This document shows, piece by piece, positions 1-6,989 of a stretch of 38,111 bases of DNA. Positions within the stretch are counted from its first letter, which is position 1; each line of letters starts with the position of its first letter. Source of the stretch: a virus. Made by a program: the position numbers and the translations under genes. The stretch lies in IMG/VR virus record IMGVR_UViG_3300042906_000949, positions 1 through 38,111 of that record; one strand, 5' to 3'. The notes below the pieces were generated by a model. The model searched no databases and had not been told where the DNA came from. It saw nothing but the letters and a program-made list of their open reading frames with translations.

Positions 1-870
1 CGTGGTGATACTAATATTAAGTTTCTTGTAGATAATGGGTGTCATATTTGGGATGGTGATGCTTATAAGAATTATTGTATGTCCTATAAAGATGGGCATG
101 AATTTTATGAGGATGAAACAGTTAAACGTTCATATACGCAAGAAGAATTTACCAACAAAATCAAAACAGATGATGAGTTTGCGAAACAGTGGGGTGAACT
201 CGGTCCTGTATATGGTAAGCAATGGAGAAGTTGGGAAGGATTAAATTCCAACACAGACCAAATCAAAAATCTAATCAACGACCTTAAAACAAATCCTGAC
301 TCTAGACGATTAATGGTTAATGCTTGGAATGTTGGGGAATTAGATTCAATGGTTCTCCCACCTTGTCATTATGGATTTCAAGTGTATACAAAGGAATTAT
401 CATATAAAGAAAGATATCATATTTGGTTTACAAATAATTATGAGGGTGGTATGGAATATTGTGAAGAAATAATGCCTAATTTTGATGATCCGTATTATGT
501 ACCAACACCAACCAGATCAATCTCTTTAATGTGGAATCAAAGATCCGCAGATTTATTTTTAGGGTTACCTTTTAATATCGCCAGTTATGGTTTACTATTA
601 CACATTTTAGGTAGTATAGTAAATATGGTACCTGATGAGTTAGTGGGTAATTTAGGTGATGTTCATTTATATGAGAATCATCTATCACAATCTACTGAAC
701 AACTGAGAAGAGAACCGATCCAACTACCGAAATTGGTTCATATGAAAACAGATGAATTTTATAAATCACTATCTGAAGATACGTCTTTATTTTTTCATTT
801 AAAAAATACGGATTTTGTTGTTGAAAATTATCAATCACACCCAACGATTAAAGCCCCTTTATCAAATTAA
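1..870 (+). CDS. thyA: Thymidylate synthase (5' end beyond window)
   Basis: Makes dTMP from dUMP using methylenetetrahydrofolate, supplying thymidine for phage DNA synthesis (the counterpart of T4 td). The reading frame is open from base 1. The first visible residues, RGDTNIKFLVDNG, already match the ThyA N-terminal region, so the gene starts upstream of the window. Visible signatures are GPVYGKQWRSW, the catalytic cysteine in LPPCHYGFQ, the dUMP-binding stretch NQRSADLFLGLPFN and the GDVHLYENH motif near the C terminus. All are intact, so the enzyme should be active. No intron is visible in the part present, unlike T4 td. It is the first gene of a closely packed plus-strand run of small accessory genes. 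Confidence 0.96.
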   Translation, partial: RGDTNIKFLVDNGCHIWDGDAYKNYCMSYKDGHEFYEDETVKRSYTQEEFTNKIKTDDEFAKQWGELGPVYGKQWRSWEGLNSNTDQIKNLINDLKTNPDSRRLMVNAWNVGELDSMVLPPCHYGFQVYTKELSYKERYHIWFTNNYEGGMEYCEEIMPNFDDPYYVPTPTRSISLMWNQRSADLFLGLPFNIASYGLLLHILGSIVNMVPDELVGNLGDVHLYENHLSQSTEQLRREPIQLPKLVHMKTDEFYKSLSEDTSLFFHLKNTDFVVENYQSHPTIKAPLSN

Positions 871-874
871 GATT

Positions 875-1132
875 GTGATTAGATTAATAATAAAATTCTG
901 GATTGTTAGAATTAAACATTTTTTTAAAACGGGCAGTGACTTTGAAAAACTTACACCGCCAACAGAAGGTTATTGTAGAGTATATTTTTGTGAACCAGAC
1001 ATAGATGGGTGTACTTGGAGACACCACGAAATGCCTTTATATCTTAATGATAAATTTCACGAAGAATATAAAGATAAGTTAGTTGGTTTAACTAGAAAAG
1101 AAGTTGTTGAATGGATTATAAAAAATAAATAA
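875..1132 (+). CDS. Small protein of unknown function
   Basis: An 85-aa protein if translation begins at the GTG at 875, five bases after the thyA stop. A longer version could begin at a TTG cluster at 815 inside thyA, but its extra N-terminal codons lie within the conserved end of thyA, so I prefer the later start. The N-terminal part is hydrophobic and basic (RLIIKFW). The rest is a polar domain with PPTEGYCRVYF, CTWRHHEMPLYL and a C-terminal helix. I do not recognise the family. The start is weak and no ribosome site is visible, but the codon use and tight placement between thyA and the acetyltransferase gene fit a real gene. Confidence 0.6.
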   Translation: MIRLIIKFWIVRIKHFFKTGSDFEKLTPPTEGYCRVYFCEPDIDGCTWRHHEMPLYLNDKFHEEYKDKLVGLTRKEVVEWIIKNK

Positions 1133-1143
1133 ATTAAAATTGT

Positions 1144-1476
1144 ATGATAGGAGAGGCAAAGATAGTACACTTAAAGAGTAATGCACAAAAATTAGAGACA
1201 TGGATTGCAATGATTAATGGTGAGATTGTCGGTCACATTTATATGGAAAGAGAAGATGGGTTAAAAATAAAATTCTTAGACGCTTGGGTACATGAGGATC
1301 ATAGACGTAAAGGTATTTTTAGAATGTTATGGGAGGCTAGATGGAATTATGTGGCAGATAAATATAGTGGGTGGTTAGCGTACGCATGGTGTAAACCAGC
1401 ATCATTACCTTTATTATTAGAAAAAGGTTTCGATGCGGGTGAAATGTGTACATATGTAGAAAAGAAAATAGAATGA
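1144..1476 (+). CDS. GNAT-family N-acetyltransferase
   Basis: A 110-aa GCN5-related acetyltransferase, near the minimal size of the fold. The acetyl-CoA pyrophosphate loop (motif A) is seen as HEDHRRKGIFRML at about residues 52-64, which fits the usual Q/RxxGxG/A pattern in relaxed form. It is preceded by the strand KIKFLDAWVH, and the C-terminal half ends with LLLEKGFDAGE, typical of motif B. The acceptor cannot be told from sequence; small metabolites, antibiotics or protein N-termini are all possible. The stop overlaps the start of the next gene (ATGATG), indicating translational coupling. It sits in an accessory block beside thyA. Confidence 0.85.
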   Translation: MIGEAKIVHLKSNAQKLETWIAMINGEIVGHIYMEREDGLKIKFLDAWVHEDHRRKGIFRMLWEARWNYVADKYSGWLAYAWCKPASLPLLLEKGFDAGEMCTYVEKKIE

Positions 1477-1673
1477 TGTCGTTTATAAAATATACATTAC
1501 TCTGGGTATCCCAAAATTTATCAATCCCTTTTTGGACTGTGGGTCATATTCATCTTATGACTACAGTGTATCAAGATATTCATGAAATATTGATGTCTTT
1601 AGGGATGAATATAGTAGTAGGTGTAGGATTTTATATAGGATGGGTAGATTATAAAAATGAATTAAAAAAATAA
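1473..1673 (+). CDS. Small predicted membrane protein
   Basis: A 66-aa protein beginning at the ATGATG that overlaps the acetyltransferase stop. The in-frame ATG at 1446 lies inside the preceding gene and is a less likely start. It is hydrophobic, with two probable membrane segments: about residues 3-22 (around KYTLLWVSQNL) and about 42-60 (around MNIVVGVGFYIGW). It ends with a charged tail (DYKNELKK). No family is recognised. Size and hydrophobicity would suit an inner-membrane accessory protein such as a superinfection or lysis modulator, but nothing specific supports that. Confidence 0.6.
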   Translation: MMSFIKYTLLWVSQNLSIPFWTVGHIHLMTTVYQDIHEILMSLGMNIVVGVGFYIGWVDYKNELKK

Positions 1674-1681
1674 AAAAAGAA

Positions 1682-1954
1682 ATGGAAAAAGTTATATTAA
1701 AGGAAACAGTTATTAGTGGTGACACTAGAAATTATAAAAAGTATTCTAAAAATAGAAAACCTAAAAGCAAAGTAGAAAATGGTGAGAATAATAATAGGGT
1801 AAAAAATGACTTTTTACTTATCAAAGGAATAAAAATGATTGGTTCGTATAAGATAGGGAATAATTACTATATTTATTTACAAAAAAAACCTAATTTTGTT
1901 CATAGATTTTTCACTAAATTATTGTTAGGTTGGGTTTGGAAAGATGCGAAATAA
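1682..1954 (+). CDS. Small basic protein of unknown function
   Basis: A 90-aa protein starting eight bases after the preceding stop. The first half is strongly basic and low complexity (SKNRKPKSKVENGENNN) and probably disordered. The second half is a compact domain with alternating hydrophobic residues (GSYKIGNNYYIYLQKK) ending in an aromatic stretch (LLLGWVWK). It is not recognised. The strong positive charge would permit nucleic-acid or membrane contact, but this is not evidence of function. It belongs to the run of small accessory genes downstream of thyA. Confidence 0.6.
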   Translation: MEKVILKETVISGDTRNYKKYSKNRKPKSKVENGENNNRVKNDFLLIKGIKMIGSYKIGNNYYIYLQKKPNFVHRFFTKLLLGWVWKDAK

Positions 1955-1960
1955 AAAACT

Positions 1961-2155
1961 ATGGAAAAAAATTATCAGATTAAAAAAATAATGTTGTTAA
2001 AGGGTAAACTACAACACGTTATACTACTTAACTCACAAGGTGAGGTTTTCGAAACTAATTGTTTCGGTGAGGCGATGAAGATATGTGAACTATTGAATAC
2101 AAACACTGATAGTGGGTGGAAATATGAAATAGTACAAATATTAAATAATAAATAG
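1961..2155 (+). CDS. Small protein of unknown function
   Basis: A 64-aa protein that starts six bases after the previous stop. The pattern KLQHVILLNSQGEVFET followed by AMKICELLNT resembles a small beta-beta-alpha fold of the kind common in phage accessory proteins, but I cannot assign a family. The gene ends at a TAG. One arm of a 9-base inverted repeat (AACGGGCGT, 2157-2165) begins immediately after. A same-size reading frame on the opposite strand is rejected because the plus-strand frame fits the gene spacing and direction. Confidence 0.6.
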   Translation: MEKNYQIKKIMLLKGKLQHVILLNSQGEVFETNCFGEAMKICELLNTNTDSGWKYEIVQILNNK

Positions 2156-2156
2156 G

Positions 2157-2629
2157 AACGGGCGTTCAAAATAACAAATAAAATAAAAAATAAAAATTAT
2201 GGAAACAATTTCATTCGCTTTAGGTGTGGCTTCTGTATTAGTTGTGCTTTTGGGTACAGTTACTGTATGGGTTACGCTTAAGGTTAAAAATTTAATTAAA
2301 GAAAATCGTGATTTATTAATTACAATTAACAATTTAGATCAAAATATTGATCGTAGACTTGAAAATCTGGAACATCACTATTCAGATGAAATAAAAGATA
2401 TACATGACACTATAAATGTTAGAACTGATGGTGTTTATATTAGAATAAAAGAAGAAACAGAGGCTATTCGTAGAGATATAGAATTTTTAAACGAAAGAAT
2501 TGGTAGAACCAATGATGAATGTCTTAGATACACTGATTCTAGAATAGATAAATTAGTTAATAACCCAAAATTTTGTCTTAATAAAGATAAAGAATTATTA
2601 ACTGACTAATAAATAAGATTACGCCCGTT
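2157..2629. repeat. 9-base inverted repeat flanking one gene
   Basis: AACGGGCGT at 2157-2165 is the exact reverse complement of ACGCCCGTT at 2621-2629. The two arms bracket the coiled-coil gene. They stand out because six of nine bases are G or C in a strongly AT-rich region. The left arm also sits in a short palindrome, GAACG-GG-CGTTC (2156-2167). Pairing in the mRNA is possible; a role is not known. Confidence 0.5.
2199..2609 (+). CDS. Membrane-anchored coiled-coil protein
   Basis: A 136-aa protein with one N-terminal membrane segment at about residues 6-28 (ALGVASVLVVLLGTV within it), then a long charged helix with heptad-like spacing to about residue 115, and a short polar tail. The predicted topology is a membrane anchor with a cytoplasmic or periplasmic coiled coil. 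Such proteins occur in phages as spanins, superinfection-exclusion proteins or cell-envelope effectors, but no diagnostic motif or lipobox is present. It is the last gene before the late-motif-driven nucleotidyltransferase, and GC-rich inverted repeats lie on both sides. Confidence 0.7.
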   Translation: METISFALGVASVLVVLLGTVTVWVTLKVKNLIKENRDLLITINNLDQNIDRRLENLEHHYSDEIKDIHDTINVRTDGVYIRIKEETEAIRRDIEFLNERIGRTNDECLRYTDSRIDKLVNNPKFCLNKDKELLTD

Positions 2630-2661
2630 TCTTATTTTAAGAGATATTTATCCATAAAGAT

Positions 2662-2671
2662 TATATTTATT
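2662..2671 (+). promoter_or_regulatory. Candidate late promoter motif
   Basis: TATATTTATT lies 12 bases before the ATG of the nucleotidyltransferase gene. A second near copy, GATATTTATC, is at 2643-2652. It matches the element found before nine other genes in this window. Confidence 0.55.
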
Positions 2672-2683
2672 TAAAAATAGTTT

Positions 2684-3478
2684 ATGGATATTAAAAAAAT
2701 TACAGAACAGGAAGTTAATGATATCATTAACAAAGAAAATATAGATTTATCCTCTTTTGAAGTTAGAAGTACTTTAAACCCAAAAATTTTCGATAAAGAT
2801 CAACACATGTATGAAGAAATAAGAAGAAGACTTCTTATGATTGCAGATGATTTTTTTGAAACCCTTAGTGTTGATTGGGTAGACATAGACGATATTATAT
2901 TAACAGGTAGTTTAGCCAATTTTAATTGGTCTAAATTTTCGGATGTAGATTTACATATATTAGTGGATTTTGAAGAGGTGGATGAAAACGAAGAATTAGT
3001 AAAAGAATACTTCAACTCAAAGAAAAATTTATGGAACGATAAACACGACATAACAATAAAAGGTTATGACGTAGAGTTATATATGCAAGACACAGAGGAA
3101 CCTCACGTTTCTAGTGGGGTATATTCTATTTTATGGGATGGATGGGTAGTTAAACCAGACTCAACTAAAAAAGATATTGACGCAAAAAAGGTAGAACAAA
3201 AAGTTAACGGTATTATAGATTCAATAGATGAAATATTTTTTATGTATAAGTCAGGTGAATATGACAAAACAATTAGGAAGATAACCAATCTTAAAGAAAA
3301 AATCAAAAAGATGAGACAAACTGGATTAGATAGAGAAGGGGAGTATTCTTTTGAGAATATAGCGTTCAAAGTATTAAGGAGAACTATGTATTTAGATAAA
3401 TTAAGTGAAATAGAAACTAAGGCATATGATAAATCTTTAACACTAGACGAATCATTAATAAGAATTAAAAATTTATAA
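2684..3478 (+). CDS. Nucleotidyltransferase-fold protein
   Basis: A 264-aa protein with a polymerase-beta-type nucleotidyltransferase core. The GS signature is at residues 75-76 (TGSLANFNWSKFSDVDLHI region) and is followed by the DVD metal-binding pair, Asp87 and Asp89. A likely third acidic residue lies in the strand YDVELYMQD near residues 128-135. All catalytic elements look intact. The C-terminal half is helical and charged, as in MNT-like or KNTase-like enzymes. The substrate is unknown: RNA ends, proteins (AMPylation) or small molecules are all possible. It is a single gene unit with its own candidate late promoter, so it may be made late and possibly packaged. Confidence 0.8.
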   Translation: MDIKKITEQEVNDIINKENIDLSSFEVRSTLNPKIFDKDQHMYEEIRRRLLMIADDFFETLSVDWVDIDDIILTGSLANFNWSKFSDVDLHILVDFEEVDENEELVKEYFNSKKNLWNDKHDITIKGYDVELYMQDTEEPHVSSGVYSILWDGWVVKPDSTKKDIDAKKVEQKVNGIIDSIDEIFFMYKSGEYDKTIRKITNLKEKIKKMRQTGLDREGEYSFENIAFKVLRRTMYLDKLSEIETKAYDKSLTLDESLIRIKNL

Positions 3479-3509
3479 AAATCTAATTTTGTTTTTTTAT
3501 TAAAACTGC

Positions 3510-3519
3510 AATATTTATT
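3510..3519 (+). promoter_or_regulatory. Candidate late promoter motif
   Basis: AATATTTATT, 14 bases before the ATG at 3534. The same sequence with the same spacing occurs before the gene at 8500. Confidence 0.6.
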
Positions 3520-3533
3520 TAATAAATATAATT

Positions 3534-3857
3534 ATGGCTTCAACTTATTTAACAGGTACTTTTACAGTAATACACAACACTGGTAATACTAATTTTGATA
3601 GTTACGTTTACAGTGCAGTTTATTTTAATACAAACGGTACATATACAATAAACGGATCTTCAATAACAGGTGTTGCAGGTAAAACAATAGACTTATTAAT
3701 TCAACAGAGCGGCACTACATTAAATAACGGGTTCGCATTATTAGGTAATCCTAAACCTATAGGATTATTTCAAACAGGATTAATATCAACAACAACTGGT
3801 GGTACAGAAGAATATAGATTTGTTGACATTAGAACTGGATTACCAACTAACGGATAA
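3534..3857 (+). CDS. Small probable virion protein
   Basis: A 107-aa protein rich in Thr, Asn, Gly and Ser with few charges, for example TGTFTVIHNTGNT and TYTINGSSITGVAGKT. The composition suggests an all-beta fold, as in phage head decoration or fibre-tip proteins. There is no signal peptide. No family is recognised. It is the first gene after a candidate late promoter and leads a run of genes extending to the terminator at 8441, which fits a late structural role. The assignment as a virion protein is inference from composition and position. Confidence 0.65.
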   Translation: MASTYLTGTFTVIHNTGNTNFDSYVYSAVYFNTNGTYTINGSSITGVAGKTIDLLIQQSGTTLNNGFALLGNPKPIGLFQTGLISTTTGGTEEYRFVDIRTGLPTNG

Positions 3858-3876
3858 AAATAAAAAAATATAAAAA

Positions 3877-5508
3877 ATGAGAAAAATAGTAAATCCTAAA
3901 ACATTAAAAGGTCAAGACAAGGTAAATAGAATGTTAGACCTTATGGGTAAAATGGCAACACTTAATGAAAGTAAGTCATTTTCTGAATTGGAGTTAATAA
4001 AAAAGGGACCTAACGGTATTGTTTATGGTATTGTTAGAGAAAATCACGATTACTTTATAAAAACATCAAATAAACCTTACGGTAAATTTTTATCTGAGGA
4101 TTTCCAATACGTTGGTGGTTTACAAAATAAGGGTACTGAAAAATATCATTCTTACGCAGAAGCGTTAAAACATTTAAATATTAAATTTGATATGTTAAAC
4201 GAATCTTATGGTATTGAGTATAATACAAATATTTTTGAATCTGACGGTAATGCAGTTGCAGGTAGTACGGGATATGGTTTTGTAATAGAAAAAGAAGAAG
4301 AAATCATTTTAGATGACGATATTAAAGAACAAAAAAAGGTACTTAAAGTAGACGCACCCGCATCGGCAACTCCCGCAGCACCTGTTGAGGATGAAGTGTC
4401 AGATGACGAATTTGGTTTTTCTGATACATCTAGTGAAACAGATACAGAAGAGGATTCATTTGAGGATGAGTCTGAAACTGATGTAGAAGATACTGAATCA
4501 ACTGGTGAAGAAGGAACTGAAGATTTAGGTGATGATGAAATCACTAAAAAAATACAAAAAATGACAGGTAAAATCGGTCAGATGTTGAGAGACTCTGAAG
4601 AGGTTGACCCTAAATTAGAAAAATATGTCATCAACTCTATTATTTCGGCATTACACTTAGATGAAATGGATGAAAGTGATAAGGAGGATATCATATCTAA
4701 ATTTGAAGGTGAAGATGAAGAAGATTCATTTGGTAGCGACTCAGATTTAGATACTTTAGATAGTGAAGAGGATACGGAAGAAACTGAAACACCAGAAGAA
4801 AGTCCTGAAGCACCTGAAGAAGGTACTGAAGAATTATCGGAAAGTAGAGGTAGAGTATTTTCTAAAAAACAACTTTTAGAATCTTTTTTAAATAGAAGTA
4901 CAAAAAATTCTATTAAAAAAGTTTTAAAGGAAAGGAAAGAAATTTGTAATGAGTGTGGTGGATATAAAGGTGGAAACCTTGTTGAGGGTATGATGTGTGA
5001 ATGTGGCCCAATGAACGAAGAAGAATACGATGGATTTAAAGATGGTAGAAAAAGAATTGATTTGGCAAAACCATACGGTACAATAAATGCGGACGACTTA
5101 AGAAAAGTAAGAAGTATGAAAAGAAAAAGACATATCGATGAGGATGAAATGGATGTGATGGATGCATTACAAACAGGACAAGGATATCTTTCCGCAACAG
5201 GTGATTTAGATAGAGATTATGACGGTATACCAAATAGATTGGATTTAGATAATAACAGTGATGGTGATTTAGACTTCTCAATGAATTCTGGTAATTCTTT
5301 TGACGATGACTTCATCGAATTAGACATCAACTTTTTAAGATCTAACGCACCAGTTAAAGAACCAGGAATTAAAACACCTACAACTAAACCAGGTACTGGT
5401 ACAGATTGGGATAAAATAAAGAGACCAAAGGCTGATCCAAAACCAAAGGCAACTGATAACGGTGAAAGAATGAGACCTTCTTACAGAAGAAGAGGAATGT
5501 TTAGATAA
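3877..5508 (+). CDS. Large acidic protein with Cys cluster, probable prohead/virion component
   Basis: A 543-aa protein. Residues 1-135 form a small domain containing LNES at 29-32 and again at 107-110. Residues about 140-320 are a highly acidic, Ser/Thr/Glu-rich disordered region interrupted by a helical segment (about 221-280). Then come LSES at 320-323 and a Cys cluster with C357, C360, C374 and C376 (CNEC then CEC), which could bind zinc. The C-terminal 160 residues include an aspartate-rich DLDRDYDGIPNRLDLDNNSDGD stretch resembling calcium-binding thrombospondin-3-like repeats. The layout parallels the scaffold gene at 16305. LxES sites suggest cleavage by the gp21 protease. Function is otherwise unknown. 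Confidence 0.7.
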   Translation: MRKIVNPKTLKGQDKVNRMLDLMGKMATLNESKSFSELELIKKGPNGIVYGIVRENHDYFIKTSNKPYGKFLSEDFQYVGGLQNKGTEKYHSYAEALKHLNIKFDMLNESYGIEYNTNIFESDGNAVAGSTGYGFVIEKEEEIILDDDIKEQKKVLKVDAPASATPAAPVEDEVSDDEFGFSDTSSETDTEEDSFEDESETDVEDTESTGEEGTEDLGDDEITKKIQKMTGKIGQMLRDSEEVDPKLEKYVINSIISALHLDEMDESDKEDIISKFEGEDEEDSFGSDSDLDTLDSEEDTEETETPEESPEAPEEGTEELSESRGRVFSKKQLLESFLNRSTKNSIKKVLKERKEICNECGGYKGGNLVEGMMCECGPMNEEEYDGFKDGRKRIDLAKPYGTINADDLRKVRSMKRKRHIDEDEMDVMDALQTGQGYLSATGDLDRDYDGIPNRLDLDNNSDGDLDFSMNSGNSFDDDFIELDINFLRSNAPVKEPGIKTPTTKPGTGTDWDKIKRPKADPKPKATDNGERMRPSYRRRGMFR

Positions 5509-5906
5509 TGAATTTAGTATATATCAATAGAATTGGACAGAACTGGAAGGGGAACTACGTTTACGAGTTCCTCTTTTCTGATATTTTAGAAGATATAGAT
5601 GGTGATGGTTGGGACTCATACCCTTCGTTGGGAAATCCTGAACCACCAGAAGATAAATACATCAAAAAAAGTGGTTCTTTAACTACCACATTAAAATTAG
5701 ATTTAGTTAAAGATTCTGAATCTTTTGCAATGTGGGACGCAGTTGACGGTATAATTGCGTTGGCTTGGGAAAATATGGAGGGGTATGATGATTACCCAGA
5801 AAAAAGATTATTCTTTTCTTTCGGTGAGACATTATCTTCGGTAGAAGATAAGTTATACGAAAAGGATATGGTAATAAAATATGAAAAAGAAATGATAAAT
5901 ACTTAA
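5508..5906 (+). CDS. Conserved-looking acidic protein of unknown function
   Basis: A 132-aa protein whose ATG overlaps the preceding stop by one base (TAATG), so it is translationally coupled to the large acidic protein. It begins with a beta-rich part (NLVYINRIGQNWKGNYVYEF), has an Asp-rich loop (DIDGDGWDSYP) and ends in a helical region (AMWDAVDGIIALAWENMEG). It is strongly acidic. I do not recognise it. The coupling suggests stoichiometric production with, and perhaps contact with, the 543-aa protein. Confidence 0.7.
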   Translation: MNLVYINRIGQNWKGNYVYEFLFSDILEDIDGDGWDSYPSLGNPEPPEDKYIKKSGSLTTTLKLDLVKDSESFAMWDAVDGIIALAWENMEGYDDYPEKRLFFSFGETLSSVEDKLYEKDMVIKYEKEMINT

Positions 5907-5910
5907 AATT

Positions 5911-6219
5911 ATGGGTAACAAAATTAGAATTTATGAATCTGAAATAAAAAGAGCCACTAGAAGAAAACTAATGGAAAAATATATTGATTCAGTTGACGAG
6001 GCAGAAGAGATGACAGTTTACAATCAAGATGAATTTGATAGTTCTTTTGATAAATTAGATAAAGGTACTTATGGTGTAAAAGATAAAGAGGGTAAGATAC
6101 GTTCAGTAACCGTAAATGAGGAGGATGAATTGGAAAAAGACTCTATGGGTAAGTCTAAGTATTTAAGAAGGGCTACACGTGTAGGGAAGGGTGAAAAAAA
6201 TTCTAAAAACTTAAAATAA
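5911..6219 (+). CDS. Small charged protein, candidate internal head protein
   Basis: A 102-aa protein, highly charged, starting four bases after the previous stop. The N-terminal stretch KIRIYESEIKRATRRKLMEK has a hydrophobic-x-E site (IYE then S) about nine residues in, followed by a basic amphipathic helix. That order recalls the T4 capsid-targeting peptides that end in FIAE and are removed by gp21. The remainder is polar and probably partly disordered, with a basic C terminus. No family is recognised. A packaged internal protein is a hypothesis only. Confidence 0.65.
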   Translation: MGNKIRIYESEIKRATRRKLMEKYIDSVDEAEEMTVYNQDEFDSSFDKLDKGTYGVKDKEGKIRSVTVNEEDELEKDSMGKSKYLRRATRVGKGEKNSKNLK

Positions 6220-6240
6220 AAAATTATAATAGTGAGTACT

Positions 6241-6978
6241 ATGAGAATTAATATTTTTGAAAAGTCTAAAGAAGAAAAAAAAGATGATACTGTTCACACT
6301 AAAAAGTGGGATAGATGTGTTAAAGACGTAGAGAAAAAAAATAAAGATAATGGTACTGATTATAACCCATACGCAGTTTGTACTGATTCTATAGGTTACA
6401 AAGGTTCAGTAAAAAAATCACATAGAAAAAAAGACGAATCGATAAATCCTAAAATGAAGAAAAAAGATTTAGTAGAATATATTAATTCTAAAGTTAGGAT
6501 TAACGAAACACCAGATAATGGTGGTGGTAGACAATATTTTGTAATTAGAGAAATGCCTTCCGCAGACAAAGTTAAAGTATTTAAATTTTTAGAGAACCTT
6601 AGACAAAGTGGTTTAATTAATATGTATGGTGCATCACCATTATTAAATTGGACTAAAGATGATTTACATAGATGGTTATATGGAATGGGTAAGGATCCTG
6701 AAAGTTTAGAGGAAGAAATTGAAAACTTAGACAGTTATGATGAGGATGAAGATGAGGGTTATTCAGATGGTGATAGAGACTCATTGGAAGAACAATTAAA
6801 TCATATTAACTATCTTTTAGATAATAAACAAGAGATTAGAGACATTTTAGTAAGGGCAGCATTGGCTAGAATAGAAAATGGTGACGGTAATACTGAATTA
6901 AGAAACGTACAAAGGGTATTTGAAAAGATGGCTGGTGACTCATTTAAAATGTGGGTAAGTACGGTATATGGACAATAA
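6241..6978 (+). CDS. Unknown protein with a small Cys-containing domain
   Basis: A 245-aa protein. The ATG at 6241 is preferred over the GTG at 6232. Residues about 20-60 contain KWDRCVKDVEKKNKDNGTD and NPYAVCTDSIG, a two-cysteine module that I associate with small domains of phage structural or packaging-related proteins, though I cannot name it securely. INETP near residue 88 is a possible gp21 cleavage site. The C-terminal part is helical, with an acidic run (DEDEDEG) and ARIENGDGNTELRNVQRVFEKMAG. It is in the same unit as its neighbours and probably late. The function is unknown. Confidence 0.7.
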   Translation: MRINIFEKSKEEKKDDTVHTKKWDRCVKDVEKKNKDNGTDYNPYAVCTDSIGYKGSVKKSHRKKDESINPKMKKKDLVEYINSKVRINETPDNGGGRQYFVIREMPSADKVKVFKFLENLRQSGLINMYGASPLLNWTKDDLHRWLYGMGKDPESLEEEIENLDSYDEDEDEGYSDGDRDSLEEQLNHINYLLDNKQEIRDILVRAALARIENGDGNTELRNVQRVFEKMAGDSFKMWVSTVYGQ

Positions 6979-6989
6979 AAACAAAAAAT

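Noticed and set aside
1446-1472. Upstream start for the small membrane protein
   Set aside because: It would add nine residues read out of frame inside the acetyltransferase gene. The ATG at 1473 has the usual ATGATG coupling.
1975-2332. Two minus-strand frames of about 63 codons opposite the small genes
   Set aside because: They oppose closely packed plus-strand genes that have sensible starts, and both have hydrophobic, non-gene-like composition.
4206-4544. Ser-rich open frame antisense to the acidic protein gene
   Set aside because: It is the complement of Asp/Glu-coding GAT/GAA repeats, which gives long Ser/Ile frames with no gene-like start or spacing.
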